Positions 26,828 to 35,002 of a stretch of 64,000 nucleotides of DNA are shown piece by piece. How positions within the stretch are numbered: position 1 is the stretch's first letter; each line of letters starts with the position of its first letter. The stretch is from Rivularia sp965226665. Its GTDB lineage: Bacteria; Cyanobacteriota; Cyanobacteriia; Cyanobacteriales; Nostocaceae. The stretch spans positions 3,596,001 to 3,660,000 of the forward strand of contig OZ245371.1 in assembly GCA_965226665.1 (NCBI GenBank), read 5' to 3'. The position numbers and the translations under genes are program-made. Below the pieces are notes generated by a model. The model was not told where the DNA came from, searched no databases, and saw nothing but the letters and a program-made list of their open reading frames with translations.

Positions 26828-27421
26828 TTGAAACTGATTCTAGTAGCGCCCGATTCATTATTAACAGCAGCTTTTCAAAAACATTTCAATTATTTTCCTA
26901 GTATAGAAATCGTTAACAACTACTTTGAATGGTTGCCAACTTTCGATTGTTTAGTTAGCCCAGCGAATTCTTTTGGGATGATGGATGGTGGTATGGATGC
27001 TGCCATTATCAAGTTTTTCGGAGATTCCTTGATGGATAAGGTACAGCAGCGCATCCTTGAAGATTATTTGGGAGAGCAACCCGTAGGAACATCAATTATT
27101 GTCGAAACGGGTAATTGTAAACATCCTTTTCTTGCACATACACCTACAATGCGAGTTCCCATGTCTATCGTGGGGACAGATGTTCCTTATGTCGCGATGT
27201 GGGCTATGCTTTTAACGGTGCGTCGTCACAACCAATCTTCTGAGCATAAAATTAACACTGTAGCTTGCCCCGGTTTGGGTACGGGAATCGGTAGAGTTGA
27301 TTACGATGAAGCAGCCAGACAGATGGCATTAGCTTACGATAATTTTCTTTATCCACCCAAGCATCTTAACTGTTTTGTTGCAGCTTCGAGACAGCTTTTG
27401 ATTTGGGAAGGTGATTATTAA
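26828..27421 (+). CDS. Macro-domain protein
   Basis: A 197-aa macro-domain (ADP-ribose-binding) protein. VSPANSFGMMDGGMDAAI (about residues 42-59) is the ADP-ribose/catalytic loop, with NSFG and GGMD in the expected places. VACPGLGTGIGRVDYDEAARQM is the second ligand loop. The start is TTG, supported by a GGAGA ribosome site 9 nt upstream; no ATG fits. Such proteins bind or remove ADP-ribose, and some act with toxins or phage defence. Here the gene lies between an R-M gene and a solitary antitoxin, with a MITE on either side. Its last 34 nt occur again, perfectly, at 28070-28103. Confidence 0.83.
   Translation: MKLILVAPDSLLTAAFQKHFNYFPSIEIVNNYFEWLPTFDCLVSPANSFGMMDGGMDAAIIKFFGDSLMDKVQQRILEDYLGEQPVGTSIIVETGNCKHPFLAHTPTMRVPMSIVGTDVPYVAMWAMLLTVRRHNQSSEHKINTVACPGLGTGIGRVDYDEAARQMALAYDNFLYPPKHLNCFVAASRQLLIWEGDY
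27378..27411. repeat. 34-nt direct repeat, first copy (inside macro gene)
   Basis: Begins TTGCAGCTTCGAGACAGC and ends GATTTGGGAAGG. It encodes AASRQLLIWEG of the macro protein and is repeated without mismatch at 28070-28103, 692 nt away. Confidence 0.9.
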
Positions 27422-27445
27422 TAGGTAATAGGTAATAGGTAATGA

Positions 27446-27565
27446 ATATCTTGTAGGGGAGGCAAATTGTGGTGTAGACTCTCTTCCCGCAATATTGCCG
27501 TTGTGTTACGGCAACGAAATGTTTGTGAAGAAACAGATATGCTAGTTAATGCCGTAACGCACCAG
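27446..27565. mobile_element. MITE-like element, family D copy C (type I, long form)
   Basis: Like copies A and B but with about 45 extra nt after GTAGG (GGAGGCAAA ... TCTTCCCGC ... ATTGCC). The same long form occurs at 49708-49820. Confidence 0.72.
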
Positions 27566-27753
27566 TTTAGCTTAGTGGAAAAATTAGGAATTAAAAACAA
27601 TTAAAAATCAATATTCTATGAAAACAAGACTTACGCAATTGTTATAATAATCAGATGGTGCGTGACACCACACGTCTTATGATTGCATTGAAAATTGATC
27701 TAAATGTCACAGCACCCCACAAAAAATGTGTTTGCTTCTAATTTCTAGAAGTA

Positions 27754-28017
27754 TCAAAGTCCAGGTTTAGCTTTTGCTTCTTCCCAAGAAATACTTTCTC
27801 CTCTTTCAGCCTGCTGAATACTTTCTTGTAACTGCTCGCTAAATGTTTTATCGGAAAGAATAGCCAAGGTTTCCATCATGGATTCAAATTGCTCAAAGCT
27901 GAGTGCAGCCATTACAGGCTTACCATGCTTAGTAATAATTACTGCATCATCTTTCAATTCGTCGGGCAAATTTAATAACTGTTGTCTAGCTTCTGTAATA
28001 GTTAAATACTTAGGCAT
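27754..28017 (-). CDS. Phd/YefM-type antitoxin, solitary
   Basis: An 87-aa antitoxin. LTITEARQQLLNLPDEL is the N-terminal dimerisation/DNA-binding segment and IITKHGKPVMAALSFEQFE the conserved Phd/YefM core, followed by an acidic C-terminal tail that would neutralise a toxin. No toxin gene follows on the minus strand: 27600-27753 has no open frame of useful size. It is therefore an orphan antitoxin or the remnant of a pair. It lies within a segment bounded by the 34-nt direct repeat, so it probably arrived or was left there with the MITE copy C. Confidence 0.8.
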   Translation of the reverse strand: MPKYLTITEARQQLLNLPDELKDDAVIITKHGKPVMAALSFEQFESMMETLAILSDKTFSEQLQESIQQAERGESISWEEAKAKPGL

Positions 28018-28069
28018 CTGAATAGGGCGTACATAATAATGTACATTTATTTTACACTAATTTGCTTTA

Positions 28070-28103
28070 TTGCAGCTTCGAGACAGCTTTTGATTTGGGA
28101 AGG
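28070..28103. repeat. 34-nt direct repeat, second copy
   Basis: Exact copy of 27378-27411. In the macro-gene frame it would read IAASRQLLIWEGSSL and stop, i.e. an alternative 3' end of the macro gene. Confidence 0.9.
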
Positions 28104-28182
28104 GAGTAGTTTGTAATTCATGGGAATATTGGATGGTGCATTAAATGTTAATCAATGCCCAATTACCAATTACCAATTCTCC

Positions 28183-30348
28183 ATGCCGAAACTTTTCTGT
28201 ATCTGCACTTTATTTCTACTATTATTAATTAAACCCGTTTGGGCTGCGGAGCTTCAACCGCAACGGACTGTTTTAACTTTAGAATTATTACAAGAAAGGA
28301 TTGCTGCTCCTATCGTTAATGAAGGTAGTCTAACGGTAGATTTACGGGAAATGGAAATAAATTTACAGCCTGAAAATCAAGAATTTCGCGATAGTTTTTA
28401 TAAGTCGTTGCAGGATATATTGCAAAAAAATGGTACAAAACCTGTAGGATTAGATTTAAGCGATTCTATAATTAATGGCGATTTTATAGGTAGCGATTTG
28501 GGTTTAAGAACTCCTTTGTATGCTCAAGGGATTGCGCCAATTTTTACTCAAACCGAACAAAATGAACTCGAACGTTTGCGTGAAGTTTGTTTGCAGTCGC
28601 TAGCTTATTCTGTTCCCAATTCTAAGGATTGTCGTTCTTTGTTAGGAAAAGATTCGACGACTTCGGCACAAATTTCGGTGTTTCGCGGTTCGTTAATTTT
28701 CAAACAAACTCGTTTTAAGGGTAAGTTGGAATTTAACCATACGTTTTTTCTCCAACCTGTAGAAGCAGAAGGAGCGATGTTTAACGACGCAGCGAATTTT
28801 ACGCAATCAAGGTTTAGCCGTCGGGTTACTTTTGCAAATGCGAATTTCCGCCGTCAAGTTGATTTTAGTGGAAGTGTTTTCTTTGATGAAGCCAATTTTA
28901 AGGAAACTCAATTTAAAAAAAATGCCGAATTTAAAAATACAACTTTTGAAGATTCTGCCAATTTTTCAAATGCTAGTTTTCAGGATATAGCTAATTTCAG
29001 CCGTGCGCGGTGGGAAGGTACTACAAATTTTTCTAAAGCGCGTTTTCTTCAACAAATTCAGTTTACTAAAGCTAATTTTCAAGAATTTCTATTTCTAAAA
29101 GAAACTAGTTTTACACAATCTGTCATCTTCCGCGAGGCACAGTTTAATTTACCCGTAAATATGCGCGGTGCCAGTATTCTCAGTCAAGCTGATTTTAGCG
29201 ACGCTGTATTTGCTAAAGGTGCTTATCTCAACGTACCAAGTTTAATTTTTAATTCCGATAAAGCTAAAATTTTGGGTAATCCCGGTGAAATTGGTGCAGC
29301 TTTACAAATACCAAGGTTGTCGGGAAATCAAAATGTATTTCGTAATTTGATTCAAAATTTTCGTCAGTTGCAGCAAATTGCCGATGCCAACGAATTGGAG
29401 TATAGCAAACAGCGATTGTATTTAAATTATTTAACTAGCCGTTTGGTTGACGTAAATATTAACGATGCTCCTAAAAAACGTTTGATAAATTTGGGCTTTT
29501 CTACAAATCAAGCAGAAGCGATAATTAAACGTCGTCAAAACGAATTTTTTCAAGTAAAAAGTCAATTACTGACATTAGCCGATATCGACGAAGAAACATT
29601 TACACAACTAGCTTCGCGCTTTGTAGTTGGCGAAACCCTTACCCCAGCTAAATGGTTGCTGCAAACATGGAAATGGTTGGGGTTAAGTTTACTACTCTTA
29701 TTATCCGGATACGGTACCAACTTTTACTTAGTATTTGGCGTAGGAATAATTGCGATCGCGTTTTTCAGTTTACTATTTTGGTTGGTGGATCGATTCCGAC
29801 GAGTACATCCTCACAAAATCGTTCCCACAGCTTACGAAACCACCTGGATGTTAGGAAGTTTTGCTATAAGTACGTTACTTGGTGCGATCGCCATCTTTCG
29901 CAACACGCCACAGCCATTGTTAACTTTAGCCTGTATGGCAGTGATTATAATACCTTTACCTAGTTTTTTACTATTCCGACTTTACCAACAAGGACGCTAT
30001 CACGATTTAATGGAGACATCATACTTTACAGAAGACGGTACTTTACGACAATTACGGTTATTAATTGGGCGTTTACCCGTAATACCAAGGTATGAATTAT
30101 TTCGCGAACGTTATTTACCTTTATTATGGAATCGTCGCTGGAACTGGTTAAATTATTATGACTTTAGTTTGAATAACCTTTTAAAATTAGGCTTCAACGA
30201 CGTTCGTTTACGAGACGAACACCTTCCTGGAATTATCAGCACTTTAGCCTGGTACCAATGGAGCTTAGGTATACTTTATATCACTTTGGTTCTATGGACG
30301 CTTTCCCGCACCATTCCCGGATTGAACTTATTGATTTATCTTAAATAA
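28183..30348 (+). CDS. Pentapeptide-repeat membrane protein with ComEA-like HhH segment
   Basis: A 721-aa protein. A Sec signal peptide (LFCICTLFLLLLIKPVWAAE, residues 4-23) is followed by pentapeptide repeats (about 180-340; units such as ANFTQ SRFSR, ANFRR, ANFSN ASFQD). A segment resembling helix-hairpin-helix (NINDAPKKRLINLGFS through FTQLASRF) then precedes several membrane helices (about 490-600) and a last one at the C-terminus. The pentapeptide and HhH parts should face the periplasm. I chose ATG 28183 because the upstream in-frame ATG (28120) would add residues translated from ATTACCA repeats and bury the signal peptide. Function unknown. The gene is intact. Confidence 0.78.
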   Translation: MPKLFCICTLFLLLLIKPVWAAELQPQRTVLTLELLQERIAAPIVNEGSLTVDLREMEINLQPENQEFRDSFYKSLQDILQKNGTKPVGLDLSDSIINGDFIGSDLGLRTPLYAQGIAPIFTQTEQNELERLREVCLQSLAYSVPNSKDCRSLLGKDSTTSAQISVFRGSLIFKQTRFKGKLEFNHTFFLQPVEAEGAMFNDAANFTQSRFSRRVTFANANFRRQVDFSGSVFFDEANFKETQFKKNAEFKNTTFEDSANFSNASFQDIANFSRARWEGTTNFSKARFLQQIQFTKANFQEFLFLKETSFTQSVIFREAQFNLPVNMRGASILSQADFSDAVFAKGAYLNVPSLIFNSDKAKILGNPGEIGAALQIPRLSGNQNVFRNLIQNFRQLQQIADANELEYSKQRLYLNYLTSRLVDVNINDAPKKRLINLGFSTNQAEAIIKRRQNEFFQVKSQLLTLADIDEETFTQLASRFVVGETLTPAKWLLQTWKWLGLSLLLLLSGYGTNFYLVFGVGIIAIAFFSLLFWLVDRFRRVHPHKIVPTAYETTWMLGSFAISTLLGAIAIFRNTPQPLLTLACMAVIIIPLPSFLLFRLYQQGRYHDLMETSYFTEDGTLRQLRLLIGRLPVIPRYELFRERYLPLLWNRRWNWLNYYDFSLNNLLKLGFNDVRLRDEHLPGIISTLAWYQWSLGILYITLVLWTLSRTIPGLNLLIYLK

Positions 30349-30426
30349 TTGGTAATGGGTAATTGGTAATTGGTAATGGGTAATTGGTAATTGGTAATTG
30401 GTAATTGGTAATTGGTAATTGGTAAT
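30349..30426. repeat. STRR: long GGTAATT/GGTAATG array
   Basis: About ten tandem GGTAATT-type units fill the spacer between the pentapeptide gene stop and exonuclease III. Confidence 0.85.
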
Positions 30427-30451
30427 TGTTCACTGTTCACTGATAACTGTA

Positions 30452-31249
30452 ATGAAAATCGCCACTTGGAATGTCAATTCAATTAGAACTCGTTTGGAAC
30501 ACGCTATTAATTGGTTAAAAGAAAGCGGTGTTGATGTGCTTTGTTTGCAGGAAACTAAGGTTGTAGATGAACTTTTTCCCCGAGAACCTTTTGAAGAATT
30601 GGGCTATCACCTTTATACTTCCGGACAAAAATCATATAACGGTGTTGCTATAATTAGCCGTCAACCTTTAGAAGATGTTTCAGTTGGTTTTACTTCGATT
30701 TTACCGGATGTAGATGCAAAATGGGACGAACAAAAACGAGTAATTTCCGGTGTAATTGAAGGCATTAGAATCATCAATCTCTACGTACCTAACGGTTCTT
30801 CAATAGGTAGCGAAAAATATGAATATAAATTGCAGTGGTTACAAATATTAGGAGATTATTTACAGAAACAGTTGAAATCTACACCTAATATATGTGTGTG
30901 CGGAGATTTTAATATAGCTTTAGAAGATAAAGATATTCATGAAAAAGCCAAACCAGCAACTCATATCATGTCATCTGAAGTAGAAAGACAAGCTTTAAAA
31001 GAAAATGTTTTAAAATTAGGATTCGCCGACGCATTTCGTAAATTCATCTCAGAAGGCGGGCATTACAGTTGGTGGGATTATCGAGCCGCGGGATTTCCTC
31101 GTAACCGAGGCTGGCGCATCGATCACCATTATCTCACACCCGACTTATACCAACGCGCAAAAAGCTGCACCATCGACATCGAACCGAGAAAACTAACTCA
31201 ACCGAGCGATCATACTCCGGTGACTGTTCAGTTAGCAGTGAGCAGTTAG
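30452..31249 (+). CDS. xth: Exodeoxyribonuclease III
   Basis: A 265-aa AP endonuclease / 3'-5' exonuclease for base-excision repair. MKIATWNVNSIRTRLEHAI (metal-site Asn), CLQETKV (Glu), CGDFNIAL (Asp-Phe-Asn), WRIDHHYLTP and the terminal SDHTPV (catalytic His) are all present. The in-frame ATG at 30419 would add 11 residues from repeat DNA, so 30452 is preferred. After SDHTPVTVQ the reading frame ends LAVSS in a CAGTTAGCAGTGAGCAGTTA repeat, so a repeat forms the C-terminus. Soluble; not in an obvious operon. Confidence 0.9.
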   Translation: MKIATWNVNSIRTRLEHAINWLKESGVDVLCLQETKVVDELFPREPFEELGYHLYTSGQKSYNGVAIISRQPLEDVSVGFTSILPDVDAKWDEQKRVISGVIEGIRIINLYVPNGSSIGSEKYEYKLQWLQILGDYLQKQLKSTPNICVCGDFNIALEDKDIHEKAKPATHIMSSEVERQALKENVLKLGFADAFRKFISEGGHYSWWDYRAAGFPRNRGWRIDHHYLTPDLYQRAKSCTIDIEPRKLTQPSDHTPVTVQLAVSS

Positions 31250-31265
31250 GAGTTGTGAAATCATT

Positions 31266-31288
31266 TGTAGTGGGAGCATCTTGCTCCC
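31266..31288. repeat. Small hairpin repeat, GGGAGC..GCTCCC family
   Basis: TGTAGTGGGAGCATCTTGCT and CCC; inverted relative to the copy at 1164. Confidence 0.7.
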
Positions 31289-31560
31289 TTGTTGTTTTTC
31301 ATATAATAAAAATTGCAAATCCTCCATGCCCCATGCCCAATGCCCAATCCTCACAACAACACGAAAAGATGATAGTACTTTCCGTACTTTGCTAGAAAAT
31401 GGATTTTTCTGTACAACAGAAGAAGTCAAAACCTATTTAAAATATTTTTGGTTTTAAATTAGAATTAGAAACACCCTGATAGTTTTTTCAGATGTTATTT
31501 AAGAAGTTAGTTGTTAGTTGTTAGTTGATAGTTGATAGTTGCTCACGGAATTTTTATTTC

Positions 31561-31655
31561 TACCCCCTCTACCCCCTCTACCCCCTCCACCCCCTCTTAC
31601 TTATTAACTTTGACTTTTGTCTTAAAATCTAAAATCTAAAATCTAAAATCTAAAA
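31561..31655. repeat. Pyrimidine-rich units and AATCTAA STRR before hlyD-like gene
   Basis: Four CTACCCC-type units, then four tandem AATCTAA-type units ending about 10 nt before the ATG. Confidence 0.75.
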
Positions 31656-31663
31656 TTATATTC

Positions 31664-33160
31664 ATGAAATATTCATTAGCTGCTGATGCATCCCAAGCAC
31701 GCAGAACAAAACAGGAATTTGCTAAGCCTGACGAACAATTATCTTATGAATTGGGTAAAGCCGTACAGGAATTACCACCGCTTTATACTAGACTCTTAGC
31801 GGGAACAATTACTGCGATTGTGTTTGGTTCGATTACTTGGGCGCATTTGTCGAAAATAGATGAAGTGGCGACTGCACCTGGAAAAATTGTTGCTGCAACA
31901 CAAATTCGACCTGTAACATCTTTGGGTAATGGCTCTATTGTGGGAGTGAAGGTTAAGGAAGGCGATAAAGTTGAGAAAGGCGAAGTATTAATTCAACGCG
32001 ATCCGGATTTGCAGCAAGCGGATGTTGCTCGTTTAGCGAAAAGTGCTAATTTAATTCGAGAAGATTTGCGCCGTTTGGATGCCGAACGAACTGGTATTAA
32101 AAAAGCGGGTAATAAATTACAGGATGAGCTTTTGCAGTCTCGTTTACAAGATTATCAAGCGCGTCAAGCTGCTGCGGAAGCAGAAGCAAATCGTCAAGCA
32201 GCAATTGTAGAACAAGCAAAAGTGCGTTTAACTCGTTTGCAAGAAAACCTTGCCAACGCCAAAATTAGTTTAAATAATGCTAGGGCTAATAAGAGTAATT
32301 CTGAAGAACTTCGCGAACAAGTTAGAGATAATGTAGCCTTAGCGAAGAAAAGGGAAAAAAGTTTACGCGGTTTAACTACTCAAGGTGCAGTACCGCGACT
32401 CGATTATTTAGACGCGCAAGATAGACTCAACCGCGCTAACGCTGAAATTACCAGGGCTGCGGATCAAATAATTAATGCTAAAACTAAAGTAACTGAAAGC
32501 ATAGACAAAGTTACATCTTTAGAAAAAGATTTAGCTGCACAAAGACAAGAAATTAGCCAAGCACAAGCAGCCTTTGAAGCAGCAAAAAGTCAAGCGCAGC
32601 GGTTAGCTTCGGAACGTCAAAGCGAAATTTTGACTCAAATCAACAAGCGTAAAGAAGAATTGACTAATATTACAGGTCAATTAGAGCAAGCCCAAAAACA
32701 GCAGCAATTAGAAACTATTAAAGCTCCCGTTGCGGGCGTAATTTACGATGTCAAAGCAACAAAAGGTCCCGTACAAGCAGGAGAACAATTGCTTTCAATC
32801 GTACCTGAAGGAGAAGAATTATTATTAGAAGTCAAAGTTGTTAACCGCGATATTGGTTTTATTAATAGAGGAATGAAAGCAAAAGTAAAATTAGCAACTT
32901 TTCCTTTTCAAGAATTTGGTGCCATTACTGGCGAGGTAGAAAGCGTTAGTCCTAATGCAGTAGTAGACGAGGAATTAGGATTAGTATTTCCTACCACAGT
33001 TAAATTAGATAAAAATACAGTCATGGTGCGTGGTGAAGAAGTAGGATTTACACCAGGAATGACAGCTAATGCCGAAATTGTTACCCGCAAAAAGTCAATT
33101 TTAACATTCTTAGTTGAACCAGTTACCCGACGCTTTAGCGAAGCATTTTCTGTTAGATAG
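31664..33160 (+). CDS. HlyD-family membrane fusion (adaptor) protein
   Basis: A 498-aa periplasmic adaptor of type I secretion / efflux systems. One membrane helix lies at about residues 44-62. The lipoyl half-motif GVKVKEGDKVEKGEVLI comes next, then a long coiled coil (about 115-345; Ala, Gln, Lys and Glu-rich heptads), the second lipoyl half (IKAPVAGVIYDVKATKGPV) and the beta-barrel region with GFINRGMKAKVKLATFPFQE. It needs an inner-membrane ABC partner. None is adjacent, but a HlyB-like transporter with its isomerase lies 13 kb downstream on the same strand. Cyanobacteria often keep HlyD apart from HlyB. The frame is intact. Confidence 0.86.
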   Translation: MKYSLAADASQARRTKQEFAKPDEQLSYELGKAVQELPPLYTRLLAGTITAIVFGSITWAHLSKIDEVATAPGKIVAATQIRPVTSLGNGSIVGVKVKEGDKVEKGEVLIQRDPDLQQADVARLAKSANLIREDLRRLDAERTGIKKAGNKLQDELLQSRLQDYQARQAAAEAEANRQAAIVEQAKVRLTRLQENLANAKISLNNARANKSNSEELREQVRDNVALAKKREKSLRGLTTQGAVPRLDYLDAQDRLNRANAEITRAADQIINAKTKVTESIDKVTSLEKDLAAQRQEISQAQAAFEAAKSQAQRLASERQSEILTQINKRKEELTNITGQLEQAQKQQQLETIKAPVAGVIYDVKATKGPVQAGEQLLSIVPEGEELLLEVKVVNRDIGFINRGMKAKVKLATFPFQEFGAITGEVESVSPNAVVDEELGLVFPTTVKLDKNTVMVRGEEVGFTPGMTANAEIVTRKKSILTFLVEPVTRRFSEAFSVR

Positions 33161-33203
33161 TTGTTAGTTGTTGGTTGTTAGTTGTTAGTTGTTAGTTGCT
33201 TTA
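33153..33203. repeat. STRR: GTTGTTA units
   Basis: Tandem GTTGTTA heptamers starting at the stop codon of the hlyD-like gene. Confidence 0.75.
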
Positions 33204-33230
33204 TTAAAACTCCTAACTCCTAACTCAATA

Positions 33231-33324
33231 ACAGACGTAGCAGTGCTACGTCTCTACACTCCGGTGGTACTAACTGTACAGACGTAGCAGTGCTACGTCT
33301 CTACACTCCGGTGGTACTAACTGT
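33231..33324. repeat. Tandem 47-nt duplication carrying family A palindrome
   Basis: Two head-to-tail 47-nt units (33231-33277 and 33278-33324), each with the GACGTAGC / GCTACGTC palindrome plus CTCCGGTGGTACTAACTGT. Confidence 0.85.
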
Positions 33325-33351
33325 TCACTGTTAATTGATAATTGATAACTG

Positions 33352-34342
33352 TCAAGCTCCTCTAAATTTGAGAAAAATCACACCTATCAACCCAGCTAAA
33401 AGCAATATCCAACCACCACTGGCGATTTGAGTCAGCTTTTTGGCTTGGATGCTTTGTAGCCAACCAGTTGGGCGTACATCTTGAAGTATAAGAGTGGCGA
33501 TCGCCGCTAAGTTCAAGCTGGCAATATTGGCTGTAACTAGCAGCATTGCGCCTAATGCGGGTTCCCATTCACCCGAAACCCATCAACATTCCCCAGGTAA
33601 CTAAGGGTGGTAGTAGTGCAACTGACACCATTACTCCCACAATTGAACTGATTTCACCAGCAGTCAAGGAAATAGCAGCAGCAGCACCGGAAGCAAGAGC
33701 AACAACAATATCGGGTAAAGTTAATTTGGTTCGGATGGCTATTTCTGGTAAATCTGGACTGACGGGAATCAGCAAACCGATTAAAATCGAAAAAACAATC
33801 GGTACTAAAATTCCGACTATGCCAACTCTTATAGTTTTTAAAGCTAAAGACAAATCTCCTAAAATAGTAGCTACCGCTAATGCCATATTCGGTTTCAGTA
33901 ACGGTGCTATTACCATTGCACCAATTATCACCACTTCACTACCGCGTACCAAACCAACAGCAGCAATACTCGAAGATAACAATAATAAGGAAATCTGCGT
34001 CCATGAGAAATGAACGCTTGTCGCTACATTAGTATAAATTTCTTCGCGGTTAATCCGAGTTGGTGCCTTTGGTAAACCATTTTCCTGAGATGATTCAAGT
34101 CGAGGTAAAGAAGCTTCAACTGGTAGCAGTAACAATCGAAAGCCTTCTACATTAGTAAAGTTGTTAACCAAACTATCAACTAACGGCTCTACTTCTCCGC
34201 TTGAAAGCAATATTTTAAATAAAAGCTGATTATTCTCTAACTTTTTTTGCCAAACTTCCTCATATGAATATTCGGCGATTGTTTCTTCAAATCGCTTACC
34301 TTTTTCCTGTGGTAGATAAACCTCAACTAAACGTAGATTCAT
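33352..34342 (-). CDS. DUF389 / TIGR00341-family membrane protein (frameshifted)
   Basis: About 329 aa after repair. The N-terminal ~120 residues are soluble (MNLRLVEVYLPQEKGKRFEE). The DUF389 membrane domain follows, with VGLVRGSEVVIIGAMVIAPL, the TILGDLSLALKT loop and AISLTAGEISSIVGVMVSVA, giving roughly six helices. Function is unknown in the family. A surplus C in CCC at 33572-33574 (plus strand) stops the first frame after GMLMGFG; deleting it reads GFGEWEPALGAMLLVTANIA and continues to a membrane-anchored end with a Lys-rich linker. Probably a sequencing indel. Divergent from nothing obvious and apparently monocistronic. Confidence 0.8.
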
Positions 34343-35002
34343 GTGCGGCGTTATGGGGGAAAGTTTTTAAGTGCTAATTATTCAGCGTAGCCGATTCTTA
34401 TCGGAAAAGCTTGTTAAACTTATTACGCTGTCGGTATGAGTTTAATTTATTCCTTTTTATTGCTATTGATTGTGGATGCATTTTAAAATACATTTTATCT
34501 TGAGTATTAATACGTGTAAATTCCCGTAGTTTCTTTAAACAAATATATTCTTTTAAATTTTGTACAACTTTTTACTTGTAATTATAAATATATCAATAAG
34601 TAATTCGATAAAATTGTTTACTTAACAGTTTTTTTTTAATCGGGTTCATTCTATAGAAATAACTTTATCATCTTTTCAGCGAACTCACCCTTGGGAATAT
34701 ATATTTTTAGAAGTTACAACATACATATAAGAAACAACTAATTTTTCACAAGACTAACGCAAGCTTTTCTAACATTAGGAAGCTTGAGAGGATAACAATA
34801 AGCAATACTTAATTTTTTATTGCTAGGACTTACGCAAGCCCCCCTTAAAAAGGGGGGTTGGGGGGATCTAGAATGTCTGGAACACTATATTTCCCATTAT
34901 CGCTGCGTAAGTCCTAATTGCACTGTAAGTCCTATTTGTAATACAAATTTAGCCGAATAAAAGCTTGGAGTGCTGAAATCTTAACAAAAAAAGGTATATT
35001 AT
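34343..35002. other. Divergent intergenic region with a MITE
   Basis: 660 nt, very AT-rich. Apart from the family C MITE (34825-34915) I see nothing I can name. Promoters of both flanking genes should lie here. Confidence 0.55.
34825..34915. mobile_element. MITE-like element, family C copy 2
   Basis: Terminal AGGACTTACGCA / TGCGTAAGTCCT repeats. Nearly identical to the element at 3115-3206 but in the opposite orientation. Confidence 0.78.

Larger units (their letters stand above)
31250..31663. other. Intergenic region, repeats only
   Basis: A GGGAGC hairpin repeat (31266-31288), TTAGTTG/GTTGATA heptamers (31505-31545), TACCCCC units (31561-31605) and AATCTAA units (31620-31655) fill it. No gene. 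Confidence 0.6.

Noticed and set aside
27600..27753. Toxin partner for the antitoxin at 27754
   Set aside because: No open frame of adequate size exists on the minus strand between MITE copy C and the antitoxin, so it is treated as solitary.
30349..30426. Tandem repeats resembling a CRISPR array
   Set aside because: Units are 7 nt with no unique spacers, and there are no cas genes. They are STRRs.
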